This document shows, piece after piece, positions 26,347 through 35,354 of a stretch of 64,000 nt of DNA. Numbering within the stretch: the stretch's first letter is position 1; each line of letters begins with the position of its first letter. Origin of the DNA: Laceyella sacchari (GTDB taxonomy: Bacteria > Bacillota > Bacilli > Thermoactinomycetales > Thermoactinomycetaceae); NCBI RefSeq assembly GCF_004343255.1, contig NZ_SMDD01000001.1, positions 310,001 through 374,000 on the forward strand, in the 5' to 3' direction. A model generated the notes under the pieces. The model ran no database searches, was not told where the DNA came from, and saw only the letters and a list, made by a program, of their open reading frames with translations. The translations under genes and the position numbers were made by a program.

Positions 26347-27693
26347 ATGATGGAGCGATTGACGAAAAAAGAATGCTTATGGGTAAGCTTAATGGTTTTC
26401 TCTTTGTTTTTTGGCGCCGGCAACCTGATCTTTCCTCCGTTTCTGGGGCAAACGGCAGGAACGCAATTATGGCCAGCTTTGGGAGGATTCATTGTGTCGG
26501 CGGTGGGTTTGCCGATATTGGGTGTCGTGGCAGTAGCCAAGTCGGGCGGGTTGCAGTCCTTGGCCAAACGTGTTCACCCTGTCTTCGCTTTGGTCTTCAC
26601 TTTGCTGGTTTATCTGTCAATCGGGCCGTTGTTGGGGATTCCGCGTAACGGAGGGTTAGCCTTTGAAATGGGGGTTTCTCCCTACCTGCCCTCGGCGTGG
26701 CCAGAAAGCGGGATGGCCTTGTTTATGTATTCATTGGTGTATTTTTCTGTTGCGTTTTGGCTGTGTTTATCCCCGGCCAAATTGAGCGACAGGCTTGGGA
26801 AGTTGCTCACTCCGCTCTTATTGTTGCTATTGGGTGTGATCTTCGTGTGCAGTCTGGTCAATCCGCTGGGTTCGTTTGGCCCACCGGTAGGCGGATATGT
26901 AACGGGCCCATTTTTCAAAGGGTTTTTAGAAGGGTATATGACGATGGATACGATTGCGGCTCTAAATTTTGGCATGGTCATCGTGATGGCTTTGAAGCAG
27001 AAGGGAGTTAAGGGTGAAAAAGCGCTCATCACCTATACGATTTATGCTGGCATATTTGCGGGCGTTTTGCTGGCAGGCATCTATGTGTTGTTGGGGTATC
27101 TGGGGGCCTCGGGTTCCAGCTTGGCAGCTGGAGCGTCCAATGGAGCTGATACGTTGACGCAAGTGGTCTTGTATCTGTTTGGCACACCAGGGATTGTATT
27201 GTTGGGCCTCGTGTTTACGCTGGCTTGCTTGTCTACATCCGTCGGCTTGATCACCTCTTGCAGTCAGTATTTTAGTTCGTTGACGCCTCGCATCTCATAC
27301 AAGGGATGGGTAGCGATTCTCTCCAGTGTCAGCATGCTGTTTGCCAACTTGGGGTTGGATGGGATTTTGGCGGTTTCCGTACCGATTCTGTCTGCTGTTT
27401 ATCCGATGGCGATCACGCTCATCATGCTGGCTTTAATTGACCGTTGGATTCATGGCCGCCGGATGGTGTACGTGGGAGCGATGGTGTGTGCCGGAGTGGT
27501 CAGTGTTGTTGACGCTTGTGTAAAGGCGGATTTTTTCAGCGGCCGCCTGGCAGGATGGCTCAGCCTGTTGCCTCTTTATGAGGAAGGATTGGGGTGGACG
27601 GCCCCGGCTTTGGTTGGCGCTGCCATCGGGCTGGCCTTGGCAGTGATGGTCGAAAGCCGTGCAGTGAAACGGACACGAATTAACCCATCTTAA
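26347..27693 (+). CDS. brnQ: Branched-chain amino acid:cation symporter BrnQ
   Basis: A 448-residue, 12-helix LIVCS-family transporter that imports isoleucine, leucine and valine with Na+ or H+. The N-terminal stretch LFFGAGNLIFPPFLGQ (about residues 20-36) is the family signature. GGAGGTTAC precedes two adjacent ATGs at 26347 and 26350; the second has the better spacing but the first is kept. Two tandem T-boxes upstream make expression respond to uncharged tRNA-Ile. Confidence 0.93.
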   Translation: MMERLTKKECLWVSLMVFSLFFGAGNLIFPPFLGQTAGTQLWPALGGFIVSAVGLPILGVVAVAKSGGLQSLAKRVHPVFALVFTLLVYLSIGPLLGIPRNGGLAFEMGVSPYLPSAWPESGMALFMYSLVYFSVAFWLCLSPAKLSDRLGKLLTPLLLLLLGVIFVCSLVNPLGSFGPPVGGYVTGPFFKGFLEGYMTMDTIAALNFGMVIVMALKQKGVKGEKALITYTIYAGIFAGVLLAGIYVLLGYLGASGSSLAAGASNGADTLTQVVLYLFGTPGIVLLGLVFTLACLSTSVGLITSCSQYFSSLTPRISYKGWVAILSSVSMLFANLGLDGILAVSVPILSAVYPMAITLIMLALIDRWIHGRRMVYVGAMVCAGVVSVVDACVKADFFSGRLAGWLSLLPLYEEGLGWTAPALVGAAIGLALAVMVESRAVKRTRINPS

Positions 27694-27707
27694 TATGAGG
27701 AAATGAT

Positions 27708-27750
27708 AAAAAAACGGCCCTGTCTTTGTGGACAGGTGCCGTTTTTGTTT
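27708..27750 (+). terminator. Terminator after brnQ
   Basis: AAAAACGGCcCCTGTC pairs with GACAGGtGCCGTTTTT. A T run on each strand lets it also serve the convergent lipoprotein gene. Confidence 0.85.
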
Positions 27751-27778
27751 TGTGACGCACGAGAGGCCTGGCGACTCC

Positions 27779-28636
27779 TTACATGTCAATAGCTTTTTCT
27801 TTCACTTCGTCAGGCACTTGGATGGTTTGCGTAAACGGACCGTTATAGATGAACTCGTATTGGTCGTCGACCAGATGCTGATTGGTTTTGTCGCTGGTGC
27901 TCAAGTCGGCGTCATATTTGATTTTTAGAGTGCTTTTGATATAATTGAAGCTTTTTTCATCGATCCAGATTTTAAACTCAAACGATTTGGTTTTTACTTT
28001 GCTCATGTCGATGATGCCCGTGGTAGAGAAAACAGCCGCAGTGTAAAACTCTTTTTGGAATGGTTCGCCGGCAGTTTGGTCGACGGTTATCACATATGTA
28101 CCGGACTCTTTGGTCATTTTCAAGCCCTTGCCGTCCTTGCCTGCTCCGTCCAGAATCAGTTGCAGGGTGTCATCCGGCTTTTGATAAAACTTGGCTGATA
28201 TTTTGTGGTGTTTCTTCCATCCATCGCTCATCCGAGAATAGCTGATGCCTTCGGCATAATACCCCTCATCAGTTCCGGTCACATTTAAACCGTTGTCCGT
28301 CTGGTTTACCAATTGACCTTTACGGTAAGCGGTCAAAGGGGTGGTGGTGAAATCTTGGGTGCCCTCATAACTCGATACCGACTTTTTGCTGACATTGACC
28401 AATGGATTTTCTTCATTTGTTTCAGTGCGCACAGCGGTCGACTCGTACTTAACACGAATACTGTGCCCTTTCTCTTTGCGCAATTGTTGTAGCGACTTGG
28501 TGAGCACTTCCGTCGCCGTGAGCGGTTTATCAGCTGCTTCTTCGTTTTTCTTCCCTGTCAGCACACCACATCCGCTTGCAAAAATAGAGAATGGTACCAT
28601 GAGTGCGAGAATAAAGGCAAATCGTTTGTTAAACAT
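27779..28636 (-). CDS. Lipoprotein of the DUF6612 type
   Basis: A 285-residue secreted lipoprotein. The signal peptide spans about residues 1-22 with lipobox FASG-Cys23. The rest is a beta-rich, LolA/LppX-like domain with repeated YxKGQLVNQ and GYYAEGISYSRM-type strands. Bacillus relatives are annotated DUF6612, function unknown; the fold suggests binding of a lipid or hydrophobic ligand outside the membrane. It is monocistronic. Confidence 0.75.
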   Translation of the reverse strand: MFNKRFAFILALMVPFSIFASGCGVLTGKKNEEAADKPLTATEVLTKSLQQLRKEKGHSIRVKYESTAVRTETNEENPLVNVSKKSVSSYEGTQDFTTTPLTAYRKGQLVNQTDNGLNVTGTDEGYYAEGISYSRMSDGWKKHHKISAKFYQKPDDTLQLILDGAGKDGKGLKMTKESGTYVITVDQTAGEPFQKEFYTAAVFSTTGIIDMSKVKTKSFEFKIWIDEKSFNYIKSTLKIKYDADLSTSDKTNQHLVDDQYEFIYNGPFTQTIQVPDEVKEKAIDM

Positions 28637-28900
28637 GTGCTATCTCCTCATTTTGTTAAAAATGTGGTTTGTCTTCGCTTCAAGTCTCATCGTAAGTGAT
28701 GACTTAAAACGGACCCTTTTTTTATACCCGGAATACCAGAATCAACACGTCTCGATAAAAAGTAATAATATTCAGATAACCATAAGGGCCCTTTACGCGC
28801 TAATTGACGATGTTTCGTCAAAACTTGTCAAAACCAGAGAAAGGAACCGACAAGCAAAAGAAAGAACTGGAACAAATGTAATAGATAGGGAGGAAAGAAT

Positions 28901-29221
28901 ATGAACGCGTTAGATTATAACCCGCGAACCACTTTTATGGATTCTTTGGTGAGAGAGATGAGTTTGCAGCAAATGTACGTGAACGAATACTTTCTCAAGC
29001 ATGGGCTACAAGCGAATAAAATCTATTTTGATGAAGAGGCGATGCGTTTGGTCCATCAAGCCTTGCTGAATGAATTTTTGCGCACAAATAATACGCATTT
29101 TATCACCTTGGCTCAGTATTTAGAGCACAAAAGCCATACACGAAGCTTTCTGGCGCAAATCAAACCGTGGAAACCGCACCGGGGCAACGAAGATAGCGAT
29201 GTGGATCGGTATAAAGCATAG
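28901..29221 (+). CDS. Small hypothetical protein (IDEAL-like helical motif)
   Basis: A 106-residue soluble protein with a strong GGGAGG ribosome binding site. The stretch HQALLNEFLRTNNTHFITLAQ (about residues 50-70) resembles the IDEAL motif of short Firmicute proteins, but the match is loose. The C-terminus is hydrophilic. It stands alone with its own terminator. I do not recognise a function. Confidence 0.65.
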   Translation: MNALDYNPRTTFMDSLVREMSLQQMYVNEYFLKHGLQANKIYFDEEAMRLVHQALLNEFLRTNNTHFITLAQYLEHKSHTRSFLAQIKPWKPHRGNEDSDVDRYKA

Positions 29222-29232
29222 GGAAAGAATAT

Positions 29233-29275
29233 GAAAAAGCGGAAGCTGTCATGACCCTGACACTTCCGCTTTTTC
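29233..29275 (+). terminator. Terminator after the small hypothetical gene
   Basis: GAAAAAGCGGAAG(C)TGTCA with TGACACTTCCGCTTTTTC. Confidence 0.85.
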
Positions 29276-29461
29276 ATGTTCGGTTGCCGGCTTGTGGCGC
29301 TTCTAAGAGTCTTGGTGAACCGTTTCGGTTTATCTACGCCGATTGCCCATTGATGCTGGGATTACAGACGAAGCTAAACACTGAGACGGGGAACATCCTT
29401 CTGTGCATGCAGCGCAGGGGATAATCTTTTTCAAATGGAGGGTGGATGGAGCAGGCATAAT

Positions 29462-29500
29462 AAAACGCGCCTCTGGGTATGCAGGTACCTGAGGCGGGTT
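29462..29500 (-). terminator. Terminator downstream of the Rossmann-fold gene
   Basis: Read leftward: CCCGCCTCAGGTACC, loop, then GGTATGCAG-like complement and GAGGCGCGTTTTATT. The stem CGCCTC/GAGGCG carries the hairpin. Confidence 0.6.
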
Positions 29501-29542
29501 GATGCGTGCTTGGCAAGTTGTCGATGGTTTTGGAGCGGTCTG

Positions 29543-30163
29543 CTAGTAAGCGATGCCTACGCGGGCTTGGACGTAGGTGAGATCGTTGATTTGACGATAG
29601 ACGAAGGCCCCTGTGTCAGCAAAGGAAATCCAGGTTCCGTTTTCAGGCAAATAATCGCGTTGCACCCGAACAGGTGCCGGCGATGGCTCTTCTTTCAAAG
29701 CAGTTGGACACACGATCGTCCATGCCAACGCTGTTTGGGAAAGAAGTTGATAGGCGCGGTGGTGTTCCTCGGCGGCGGAGGTGATGCGGCGCCTGGATTC
29801 GGATGATTGGTAACGCAACAGGGCGGGGTCGACTCGGCTTTGCAGAATGCCGGCCGTTCCCACTGTGATAATCCGGTTGATGTGCTCCTGTTCCATGGCT
29901 GGCACGAGCGCGCGCACGCTGTCGGTCAGGGTGGTTGTCCCGTCTGTGCCAAGGGCGCTGATGACCACCTCTGCCCCAGCGACGGCTCGGCTAATGTCTT
30001 CCGGACGCCGTGCATTCCCATGCAGGAGGGTCAGGTTTGGGTGTGAGCAAGGGATGCGATCCGGATTGCGTACGAGGGCGGTGACATGATGTCCGTCTTG
30101 CAAGGCGAGGCGAAGCACATGCCCACCTACTCGCCCGGTAGCGCCCAATAGTAACAAGTTCAT
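29543..30163 (-). CDS. NAD(P)-binding atypical SDR / NmrA-like protein
   Basis: A 206-residue Rossmann-fold protein: the N-terminal LLLGATGRVGGHV (GxxGxxG, about residues 4-16), ALVRNPDRI after the second strand (NADP-type Arg), and VISALGTDG near residue 70. It lacks the classical YxxxK catalytic pair, as is usual for the NmrA/YwnB-like group that works as redox sensors or quinone/flavin reductases. The start overlaps the end of spo0M by 4 bp (ATGA), so the two genes are coupled. Confidence 0.82.
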   Translation of the reverse strand: MNLLLLGATGRVGGHVLRLALQDGHHVTALVRNPDRIPCSHPNLTLLHGNARRPEDISRAVAGAEVVISALGTDGTTTLTDSVRALVPAMEQEHINRIITVGTAGILQSRVDPALLRYQSSESRRRITSAAEEHHRAYQLLSQTALAWTIVCPTALKEEPSPAPVRVQRDYLPENGTWISFADTGAFVYRQINDLTYVQARVGIAY

Positions 30164-30930
30164 GGTAATAGTCCTCTCATTGGTTGATTGTCAAGGCGTT
30201 GGGTCAGTATTTGTTGCACCTTGTCCATGGGGTCTGTCAACGTTTGATGATTGTCCACGTAAACGGCCTGGTTGGTGCCTTGATACTGCCATTCCATAGT
30301 GGTCATGTACGACTGCGTCGAACGAATGAGTTCAATATTCATGACCAAGTGCGTTTCATTCATATGAAAGTTTACCTTCAGCGCATCCAAATAACCGTGG
30401 TATTTGCCGATTGGTCGGAATTCGTATATTTGAGCGAAGGGTTGCGCTTTAAGGGTTGGGTCATATTCATTATAGATGCGATAAAGAATAAATTGGGCAT
30501 CTTCGATTTGCTTTAGCAACTTCTGAACCAGCGGGTGGGGAAACACTTCAATTTTATCTGTGTCGCTAGGATCGATGGCGTGTTTGATATCCAGTCCCGT
30601 TTTCAAGTAGATGGGATAGCTTCCTGTCGACAGCGGGGTCGACAGTGGCAGTCTGATTTGGAATGGAATTTCTCTTTTCTCGTTTGGTTCGATGACAAAC
30701 GGTTGAGCGAGTTGGTACTTTTCCAAGGTATGGGATGTTTTTTTGTCGTTTTTTAGATACTGAATGACAAGATAGAGATAGATATGATCGATTTGTTGGG
30801 GAACATTGCCCCCTTTGATCACGATTTTCCCTTTTACTTCTCCTCCGGCGCTGGCTTGGCTATCCGCCAATTGCGTGTCAACCGTTGCGGCACCAATTCC
30901 CAAACTGGCAAGCGGACGATATAAGACCAT
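30160..30930 (-). CDS. spo0M: Sporulation-control protein Spo0M
   Basis: A 256-residue protein, nearly the length of Bacillus Spo0M, with an arrestin-like beta-sandwich fold. The N-terminal GIGAATVDTQL and GGEVKGKIVIKGG segments (about residues 12-45) and the EFRP...YHGYLD stretch (about 170-180) are typical. Spo0M negatively influences entry into sporulation and binds cytoskeletal partners. It is the first gene of a two-gene unit with the Rossmann-fold protein. Confidence 0.88.
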   Translation of the reverse strand: MVLYRPLASLGIGAATVDTQLADSQASAGGEVKGKIVIKGGNVPQQIDHIYLYLVIQYLKNDKKTSHTLEKYQLAQPFVIEPNEKREIPFQIRLPLSTPLSTGSYPIYLKTGLDIKHAIDPSDTDKIEVFPHPLVQKLLKQIEDAQFILYRIYNEYDPTLKAQPFAQIYEFRPIGKYHGYLDALKVNFHMNETHLVMNIELIRSTQSYMTTMEWQYQGTNQAVYVDNHQTLTDPMDKVQQILTQRLDNQPMRGLLP

Positions 30931-31299
30931 AGTTACTCCCCCATTCTCTGTTTCGTATCGTAGAAGGCTTAAAGCAACGCCTTTCGCATGTGCGGAGAAG
31001 CGGCACGTCCGGGCCTTGTCGCTTGCTTGCCAGCCCGATGAAAGGGTGAAGCCGCTCCCGTGTTCGCTTTTTGTTTCTTCATCATTTATTTACCCGTTTG
31101 TGAACAATTTTCTACATATATCTTAAAGGAGTTCTGGTTCTCCATTTTTCAGTTGCACAGGGATAGTTTACCATAATGGTTAATGAAAAAAGGAGATACA
31201 AATATTCTGTTATTTACATAGACAATAATTAGAATATTAAATAAAATAATAGTAATACCGCAAGTGTATGCTGGTAAGACCATGATGGGAGGCGGGAGC
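30931..31299. other. Divergent intergenic region between spo0M and the GntR gene
   Basis: About 370 bp, strongly AT-rich toward the GntR gene (31170-31260). It should carry both promoters. I saw no hairpin, palindrome or small gene that I can defend. Confidence 0.4.
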
Positions 31300-32004
31300 G
31301 TGCAGGAACTGGTAAGACCCTACCGTTCGTCGGACCGGGTGGAGAGGCAGCTGATCAAAGCGATTTTGGAGGCGGAATACCCGGCTGGCAGCCCCTTGCC
31401 GTCGGAACGGGAACTGGCGAATCGCCTTGGTGTGGGACGACCCATCGTCAGGGAAGTGATTCAGCGCTTGGAGCGGGATGGTTGGTTGGAGGTGCGTAAA
31501 GGGCAACCCGCTATTGTAAAGGATTTCTGGCAACACGGAACACTCAACACGCTTGTCAACATTGTACGCAATAGTGAGAAAATAACGGGTAAAGTCATCA
31601 CCCACTTGCTGGAATTGCGAATCTCCCTGACTCCGGCATATGTCAGGGATGCAGTGGCGAATCAGCGCCCCAAAGTAGTTGCGCTTCTGTCCACATTGGA
31701 GCTGTTGGAAGATCATGCGGATGCGTTTGCGGCATTTGATTGGCATTTGCAGAAGAGTCTGGCCAGTCTGTCGCCCAATCCCATTTATGTGCTGATATTG
31801 AACAGCTTCGAGCAGGTGTACCTAAAGATGGCTCGCCTTTATTTTGCCGAGCCAGCGCGCCGGGAGGCATCGCGGCGTTATTATCACGATCTGCTGGAGG
31901 CGGCCTTGGCGCAAGAGGCGACGTCTGTGGAACAGCTGGTACGCGCAATGATGGCTCAAAGCTTAGAGGAATGGCAAAACGCCATGGCGGGGGAGAGACG
32001 ATGA
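31300..32004 (+). CDS. GntR/FadR-family transcriptional regulator
   Basis: A 234-residue regulator with an N-terminal winged helix (PSERELANRLGVGRPIVREVIQRLE-type, about residues 30-65) and a C-terminal all-helical FadR-type effector domain. The GTG at 31300 has GGGAGGCGGGAG in front; an in-frame GTG at 31264 has none. It overlaps the fatty-acid hydroxylase gene by 4 bp. The FadR-like length and the neighbour suggest an acyl-CoA effector, unproven. Confidence 0.82.
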   Translation: MQELVRPYRSSDRVERQLIKAILEAEYPAGSPLPSERELANRLGVGRPIVREVIQRLERDGWLEVRKGQPAIVKDFWQHGTLNTLVNIVRNSEKITGKVITHLLELRISLTPAYVRDAVANQRPKVVALLSTLELLEDHADAFAAFDWHLQKSLASLSPNPIYVLILNSFEQVYLKMARLYFAEPARREASRRYYHDLLEAALAQEATSVEQLVRAMMAQSLEEWQNAMAGERR

Positions 32005-32660
32005 ATGTGAAGACAGTGAAAGAGTTTTGGCTGTTTCCGGATATTTTGCTGATGGGTGTGCTCTTTGTGAGCGGCTTGATCGTGACAGCGCCGCAATTGA
32101 CTTCGGTTAAAGGGTGGGGGCCATTGGGAATCGGGATGCTCACTTATGCGGCGAGCGAATATTTTATTCACCGCTTTCTTTTCCATCTGCCGCCCCCCAA
32201 ACATCCAGTATTGTTGAAATGGCTCAAACGGCTTCATTATGACCATCATGCGGATCCTCATAAGCTGGATTTGTTGTTTCTACCTGCTTGGTACAGCTTG
32301 CCGTTGATCGCGATGGCCGCGGGGGTGGTCTATTCGATCACATCCAGTCTGTCGTGGACGGTGTCTTATGTGACAGGCGTGATCGGTTTTCTGCTTTATT
32401 ATGAATGGTGTCACTATGTTGCTCATCGCCCTATCACGCCGCTCACTCCTTGGGGGCGGTGGATGAAAAAACTCCACTTGCGCCATCACTTCAAAAATGA
32501 GCATTACTGGTACGGGGTTACCAGCCCGGCGTTTGATTTGCTGTTAGGAACGTTTAAAAGCGAAAAGGAAGTGGGGCGAAGCGATACCGTCCGTGATCTG
32601 GAACACCATGCGCGGCAAAGGAAGGTGCAATCAGCACAGGGACGCATGGAACAGGAATAA
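32001..32660 (+). CDS. Fatty acid hydroxylase / sterol desaturase superfamily membrane protein
   Basis: A 219-residue di-iron membrane protein with four or five hydrophobic helices. The histidine clusters that bind iron are present: HRFLFH (about residue 53), HYDHHAD (about residue 75), HYVAH (about residue 137) and HLRHH (about residue 158). It overlaps the GntR gene (ATGA), so both are one operon. Family members hydroxylate fatty acyl chains or carotenoids. Without a reductase or carotenoid gene nearby the substrate is open. Confidence 0.85.
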   Translation: MNVKTVKEFWLFPDILLMGVLFVSGLIVTAPQLTSVKGWGPLGIGMLTYAASEYFIHRFLFHLPPPKHPVLLKWLKRLHYDHHADPHKLDLLFLPAWYSLPLIAMAAGVVYSITSSLSWTVSYVTGVIGFLLYYEWCHYVAHRPITPLTPWGRWMKKLHLRHHFKNEHYWYGVTSPAFDLLLGTFKSEKEVGRSDTVRDLEHHARQRKVQSAQGRMEQE

Positions 32661-32661
32661 G

Positions 32662-33078
32662 CCCGGGGAATTTATCAGCCAGGTTGCGGCGCTGAAGCTG
32701 GTTACTGCAGATGGACAGGTTCTCACTTGCTCACCGGACCGGCATCCTGAAGAGCTTCAAGCGACTCGGGTTTCATTGGGGGTGCTGGAAATTGTGGCTT
32801 GGATTGATCTGCAGGTGGTGCCGGTTCACTATTTGCGTTACCGGAGCGCCCGCATGCCCCTGCACCAGTGTTTGGAACAGCTGGATTATTACAACCAGAC
32901 ACATCCCCATTTTGAGTTTTTTTTGGTTTCCCCACACCGACAGGGTACATGTGAAAAATGGTTGGATCGGCCGGAGTCACTCCCGATGCCAGACCGGACT
33001 TGGTTCGCGTGGAAAACATGGGCCGATTTTTTAAGGGTTCGCGGGCGGGGTTGGGCCGCACGGGGTGTTTTTGAGTGA
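32662..33078 (+). pseudogene. Remnant of an FAD-linked L-gulonolactone-oxidase-like gene
   Basis: The reading frame from GEFISQVAALKLVTADGQ through VSLGVLEIVAWIDLQVVP and onward matches the middle of FAD_binding_4 / ALO-family oxidases. The N-terminal flavin-binding half with its PP motif and active-site region is missing, as is the C-terminal ALO domain with its HWGK-type motif. About 140 residues remain of an expected 430 or so. There is no ribosome binding site at the 5' edge, which abuts the hydroxylase stop codon. I read it as a decayed gene with both ends lost. Confidence 0.7.
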
Positions 33079-33131
33079 TGTTGTGTGCACTTTATTTGGC
33101 TTACGGTGAAAAAGAAGAGGAGGAAAAGGTG

Positions 33132-33773
33132 ATGCCATACAGTTGGTTAGGGGTTATCATGCTGTCCAGCTTGGCGTATCTGACGGTGTTGGCCAAGGGG
33201 TACCAGACGGGGAAATATGTGCTCAAGCCCGGTACGATGGGGCTGATCATCGCCATGGCGGTGGCTGGTTTGGATGGGGGAGATCGGGCGGGTTGGCTAA
33301 TCCTGATCGGCTTATGCTGCTCCTTGATCGGGGATATTTGCCTGATGTTGCCGAAGGAGCGTTTTTTGGAGGGATTGGGTGCGTTCTTCTTGGCGCATCT
33401 TTGTTATGTGGCCGCGTTTTCCACGTTGGGAGATGCGCCACTGCCGAGAGGGTTGTTGGCCGCATTGGTGTGCGTAGGCGTAGGGTATATGTTGGTGTTG
33501 CGGGCGGGCGTCGTCCGGGAGGGAGGAACCCTCCTGTTGGTGGCGGTTGGATGCTACATCGCCGTGATCACTTGGATGTTGGCGATGGCGGTGCAGACCG
33601 GTTCCCCTCTCCTCATCACCGGTGCTGTCGCTTTTTACTTGTCGGATGCGGTATTGGCGTGGAATCGGTTTGTGCGTCCGTTCCCATGGGCGGAACTGGT
33701 GCTGATGGCGCTGTATTTTTTGGCGCAGGCGCTGTTGGCGCTAGCCGTATGGGGAGGATTGCAAACGGCCTAA
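33132..33773 (+). CDS. YhhN-family membrane protein (TMEM86-like)
   Basis: A 213-residue protein with about seven to eight transmembrane helices and the YhhN signatures CSLIGDICLMLP (about residue 65) and YLSDAVLAWNRFV (about residue 170). Eukaryotic relatives are lysoplasmalogenases that hydrolyse the vinyl-ether bond. The ATG at 33132 follows GAGGAGGAAAAGG. It is downstream of the oxidase remnant and may share the GntR-hydroxylase promoter. Activity of bacterial members is not settled. Confidence 0.83.
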   Translation: MPYSWLGVIMLSSLAYLTVLAKGYQTGKYVLKPGTMGLIIAMAVAGLDGGDRAGWLILIGLCCSLIGDICLMLPKERFLEGLGAFFLAHLCYVAAFSTLGDAPLPRGLLAALVCVGVGYMLVLRAGVVREGGTLLLVAVGCYIAVITWMLAMAVQTGSPLLITGAVAFYLSDAVLAWNRFVRPFPWAELVLMALYFLAQALLALAVWGGLQTA

Positions 33774-33899
33774 TGGGGAATATATTAATTCCATTCCGTT
33801 TATTTACAAATATGAAATAATTAATAATTATGGATAAACTCTTTTGTTTTAATATACAATTAATTAGAAGGACTATTTTCGTTGAAAGGAATGGTTTTC

Positions 33900-34325
33900 A
33901 TGGTGAAAAAAGGGAAAGGGTTCACTTACGCATTGGTTACGGCGATGCTCTTGTCTGGGTTTTCATTTCCGTCCATAGCCGGAGCGGCCGTATCCGGCCA
34001 TGTGTACTGGTCCGGTGCAGGCGTATTGCATCCGGGCGAGTCGATCCATTCCGGAAAAGTGTTTTTGCCAAAAGGAACCAAAGTACTCGAGATCACGCAA
34101 ATCGCTTCCGGGCGGGATGGGGAAGATCCCTGGCAAGGTTCCTTTGAGATTAAGCTGTTAAACCGCCGAGGCCAAGTAGTGGATTCTTGTTTGGGAGACA
34201 ACTACAACTTCCAAACCACGGGAGAGTGTTATTTGGAAGGAGTGAAAACAGGCATTCATGAGGTGCAAATCACTAATCTGTCATCACCGGAGATGAATGT
34301 CCTCTCTGCTAAGCTTCGTGACTGA
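33900..34325 (+). CDS. Secreted hypothetical protein
   Basis: A 141-residue protein with a signal peptide (basic MVKKGKGF, a hydrophobic core, and cleavage likely after AGA near residues 28-30). The mature part is about 110 residues, beta-rich, with two cysteines (CLGD and GECY) that could form a disulfide. The ATG at 33900 is preceded by GAAAGGAATGG; an in-frame TTG at 33882 is less likely. I do not recognise a family. Confidence 0.7.
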   Translation: MVKKGKGFTYALVTAMLLSGFSFPSIAGAAVSGHVYWSGAGVLHPGESIHSGKVFLPKGTKVLEITQIASGRDGEDPWQGSFEIKLLNRRGQVVDSCLGDNYNFQTTGECYLEGVKTGIHEVQITNLSSPEMNVLSAKLRD

Positions 34326-34387
34326 ATAGGGAGTGAACACGGCTCGGTTTCAGTGCCTTCCTAGAAGTTGTATACGCATACCCATAG

Positions 34388-34421
34388 AAAGAGGGGGAGG
34401 TCATTGGCCTCCCCTTTTTGC
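34388..34421 (+). terminator. Terminator after the secreted hypothetical gene
   Basis: A GGGGAGG-TCATT-GGCCTCCCC hairpin with five T. Confidence 0.85.
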
Positions 34422-34459
34422 GCTTGTCCGTACAAGCCCCAGAATCGTCGGGCATGGTT

Positions 34460-35095
34460 CTATCTCTTGTGATCCACCGCTTTTTTGATCACTGCAATCC
34501 CCTTGTCGATCTCCTCCTCTGACAGCCCACCGAATCCCAACACGATTTGATGCTGGTGCCGGCCTTTTTGTAAGGCGTAATGTTCCACGGATTCCACAAA
34601 CACCCCTGCTTGGTGAATGTCAGCGAGCAACTCGTCGGTGAACGCCAAGCCGGGGAACTCCGCCACCAGATGCATCCCCGCTTTGCTCCCCAAGATGTTG
34701 ACTTGGGGGAAGTGGCGGGTAAGTGCTTTGATCAAATGATTGCGCTTTTTGTGATACACCTTTTTCATGTTGCGTATGTGGCGGTCCAAATGCCCTTTTT
34801 GATCCATCAAAGGCGAGTAACGATCCAAATATCATTTGTGCTTGCGGAACGGGGATACAAGTGGTGGCGGCAGGATCAGATATCCGATCCGGATTGCAGG
34901 GGACAGGATTTTGCTAAATGCGCCGACATAGATTACTCGTTCCGGGGCCATGCCTTGCAAAGAAGGCACCGGAGTTCCTTCAAAACAAAATTCGCTGTCT
35001 TAATCGTCTTCGACAATATAGGAGTCATGAAGCCGTGCGTATTCAATCAGCTTCACCCGCCGTTGAATGGACAAGGTGCAAAGAATTACTTATCA
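34460..35095 (-). pseudogene. Decayed MocR/PdxR-type regulator (aminotransferase part only)
   Basis: Read leftward from about 35095 the frame gives IQRRVKLIEYARLHDSYIVEDD, then a TAA where the family has the PLP-contacting Tyr (EDDYDSEF), then DSEFCFEGTP and the PLP-lysine region YVGAFSKILSPAIRIGYLILP. A second in-frame stop (TGA) follows FRKHK, before YLDRYSPL. The last 122 residues, including RHIRNMKKVYHKKR and the C-terminal EIDKG, remain open. The N-terminal GntR DNA-binding half is absent. Two stops plus the missing 5' end make this a pseudogene. Confidence 0.88.
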
Positions 35096-35108
35096 GGGGC
35101 GCCGATCA

Positions 35109-35148
35109 CAAAAACCCGCCTTTTCCTGAGTGAAAGGGTGGGTTTTTG
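35109..35148 (+). terminator. Hairpin terminator beside the MocR pseudogene
   Basis: CAAAAACCCGCC(TTTTCC) pairs with (GAAA)GGGTGGGTTTTTG, with T runs on both strands. Confidence 0.7.
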
Positions 35149-35236
35149 CAATGGGCTAAGGTACCACGCATGCAAAGAACTAGCCTAGATCCGTGGGCTT
35201 TATGAAACATTTACAAAACAATTTGATTTTTAGGTA

Positions 35237-35265
35237 TTGTCATAGGCACTCGACTTCGTTATACT
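35237..35265 (+). promoter_or_regulatory. Sigma-A promoter of hom
   Basis: TTGTCA (35237-35242), a 17-nt spacer, then TATACT (35260-35265), about 90 bp before the start codon. No leader structure was seen. Confidence 0.65.
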
Positions 35266-35354
35266 ATTCGCATCCAGTAAACATTTGTCCATTGTATAGA
35301 GACATTCGGTTTGCGTAGTTTATTATTCTTCCACTTTGACAGAGGAGGTTCAAG

